In this document: positions 36,049-36,347 of the stretch, one piece after another | Position numbering within the stretch: the stretch's first letter is position 1 | Layout: the number at the start of each line of letters is the position of its first letter | Source: an uncultured beta proteobacterium | Lineage (GTDB): Bacteria > Pseudomonadota > Gammaproteobacteria > Burkholderiales > Burkholderiaceae_C | Reading direction: 5' to 3' | Assembly: GCA_903822435.1 (NCBI GenBank) | Contig: CAIJPE010000417.1 | Location: 1 to 36,347, forward strand | DNA: 36,347 nt | Translations under genes and position numbers: made by a program | Notes under the pieces: generated by a model | Told to the model about the DNA's origin: nothing | The model's input: the letters and a program-made list of their open reading frames with translations, nothing else | The model's database searches: none

Positions 36049-36347
36049 TCAGTTGCCGATCACACCGCAGGCCATTCGCGCCCCGCCACCGCCCAAGGGC
36101 ATGGGCTGGTCGGCGTGGTTGTCGCCAGCCACGTGCACCATCAGGGACCACCTGGCCAGATCGGCCGTCTTCAGGCGAGGGCCCGGCACGGAGTTGGTGG
36201 CGGTGCCATCGGCCGCCACGAACAGCGGGGGCAGATCGCCCAGGTGGCCTTCGCCCCAGGGTTCGCCGTGCCCCTTGGTATCTTGGGGATCGACGTGGCG
36301 GGCGGCCCCCCCCGCCGGCCCCCCCCCGCCGTCGCGCTCCCCCCCCG
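36049..36347 (-). CDS. sodC: Cu/Zn superoxide dismutase, C-terminal part (cut by window end)
   Basis: Reading the minus strand from the TGA at 36051-36049 gives the C-terminal half of a bacterial Cu/Zn superoxide dismutase. Seen in order are [52 protein letters not shown], then [17 protein letters not shown] and ACGVIGN. The copper/zinc histidines and the second disulfide Cys (ACGVI) are present in this part. The enzyme would dismutate superoxide in the periplasm. The N-terminal half lies beyond the window, and the last ~45 bases are poly-C-rich and probably misread, so the reading frame there is unreliable. The GGHYDP motif usual at the left of this part reads ARHVDP here, possibly because of those errors. 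Confidence 0.85.
   Translation of the reverse strand, partial: GGERDGGGGPAGGAARHVDPQDTKGHGEPWGEGHLGDLPPLFVAADGTATNSVPGPRLKTADLARWSLMVHVAGDNHADQPMPLGGGGARMACGVIGN
36301..36347. other. Poly-C-rich low-quality sequence at the window end
   Basis: The last 47 bases contain three runs of 8 or 9 C separated by short words, unlike anything else in the window and disrupting the sodC reading frame. This looks like a contig end with sequencing or assembly error rather than biology. Confidence 0.7.

Noticed and set aside
35906..36151. An 81-codon minus-strand frame upstream of tssB
   Set aside because: It is a frame-shifted shadow of the sodC 3' end running into the promoter gap.

Overview
The window is high-GC DNA (mostly G and C at third codon positions). 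Gene content and gene neighbours suggest a betaproteobacterium of the order Burkholderiales, probably Comamonadaceae or a close relative; this is an inference from style and gene families, not from a marker gene. Almost the whole window is one complete type VI secretion system (T6SS) locus.

Region 1 (about 1-3425, minus strand) is a small lipid-related operon outside the T6SS: a small exported protein, a membrane fatty acid desaturase, an acyl-CoA dehydrogenase and a TIGR03084-type DinB-like protein. Region 2 (3748-5421, plus) is a TonB/TolA-like envelope protein with a long Ala/Glu/Arg helical repeat. Region 3 (5451-20927, minus) is the clpV operon: clpV(tssH)-hcp(tssD)-vgrG(tssI)-small protein-PAAR-fha-tssK-tssL(OmpA-type)-tssM-tagF/pppA fusion. 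Region 4 (21120-25605, plus), divergent from clpV, is tssA, a caspase-fold protein that has lost both catalytic residues and carries a peptidoglycan-binding domain, a membrane protein with a c-type heme motif and a HAMP domain, and a soluble Ser/Thr kinase. Region 5 (25661-35888, minus) is the sheath/baseplate operon tssB-tssC-second tssC-tagJ-tssE-tssF-tssG-methyltransferase, followed by a separate HExxH protein resembling M35 metallopeptidases. Region 6 (36049-36347, minus) is the 3' part of a Cu/Zn superoxide dismutase gene, cut by the end of the window, where the sequence turns into suspicious poly-C.

The genes make a coherent machine. TssBC form the sheath and TssEFGK the baseplate. Hcp, VgrG and PAAR form the tube and spike, TssLM the membrane anchor, TssA is the assembly coordinator, and ClpV recycles the sheath. 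No tssJ lipoprotein gene is visible, and TssL has its own OmpA-like peptidoglycan-binding domain. The core set, with two tssC genes, tagJ, fha and a tagF-pppA fusion, resembles the Agrobacterium imp/hcp T6SS layout.

The most unusual part is the control layer. A kinase without a membrane segment sits directly behind a membrane heme/HAMP sensor-like protein and a pseudo-caspase. The matching phosphatase is fused to the repressor TagF at the far end of the locus, and the phosphothreonine reader Fha lies in the same operon. Together they could form a heme- or redox-sensing, threonine-phosphorylation switch for T6SS firing. No tRNA, rRNA, insertion sequence or CRISPR array was seen.
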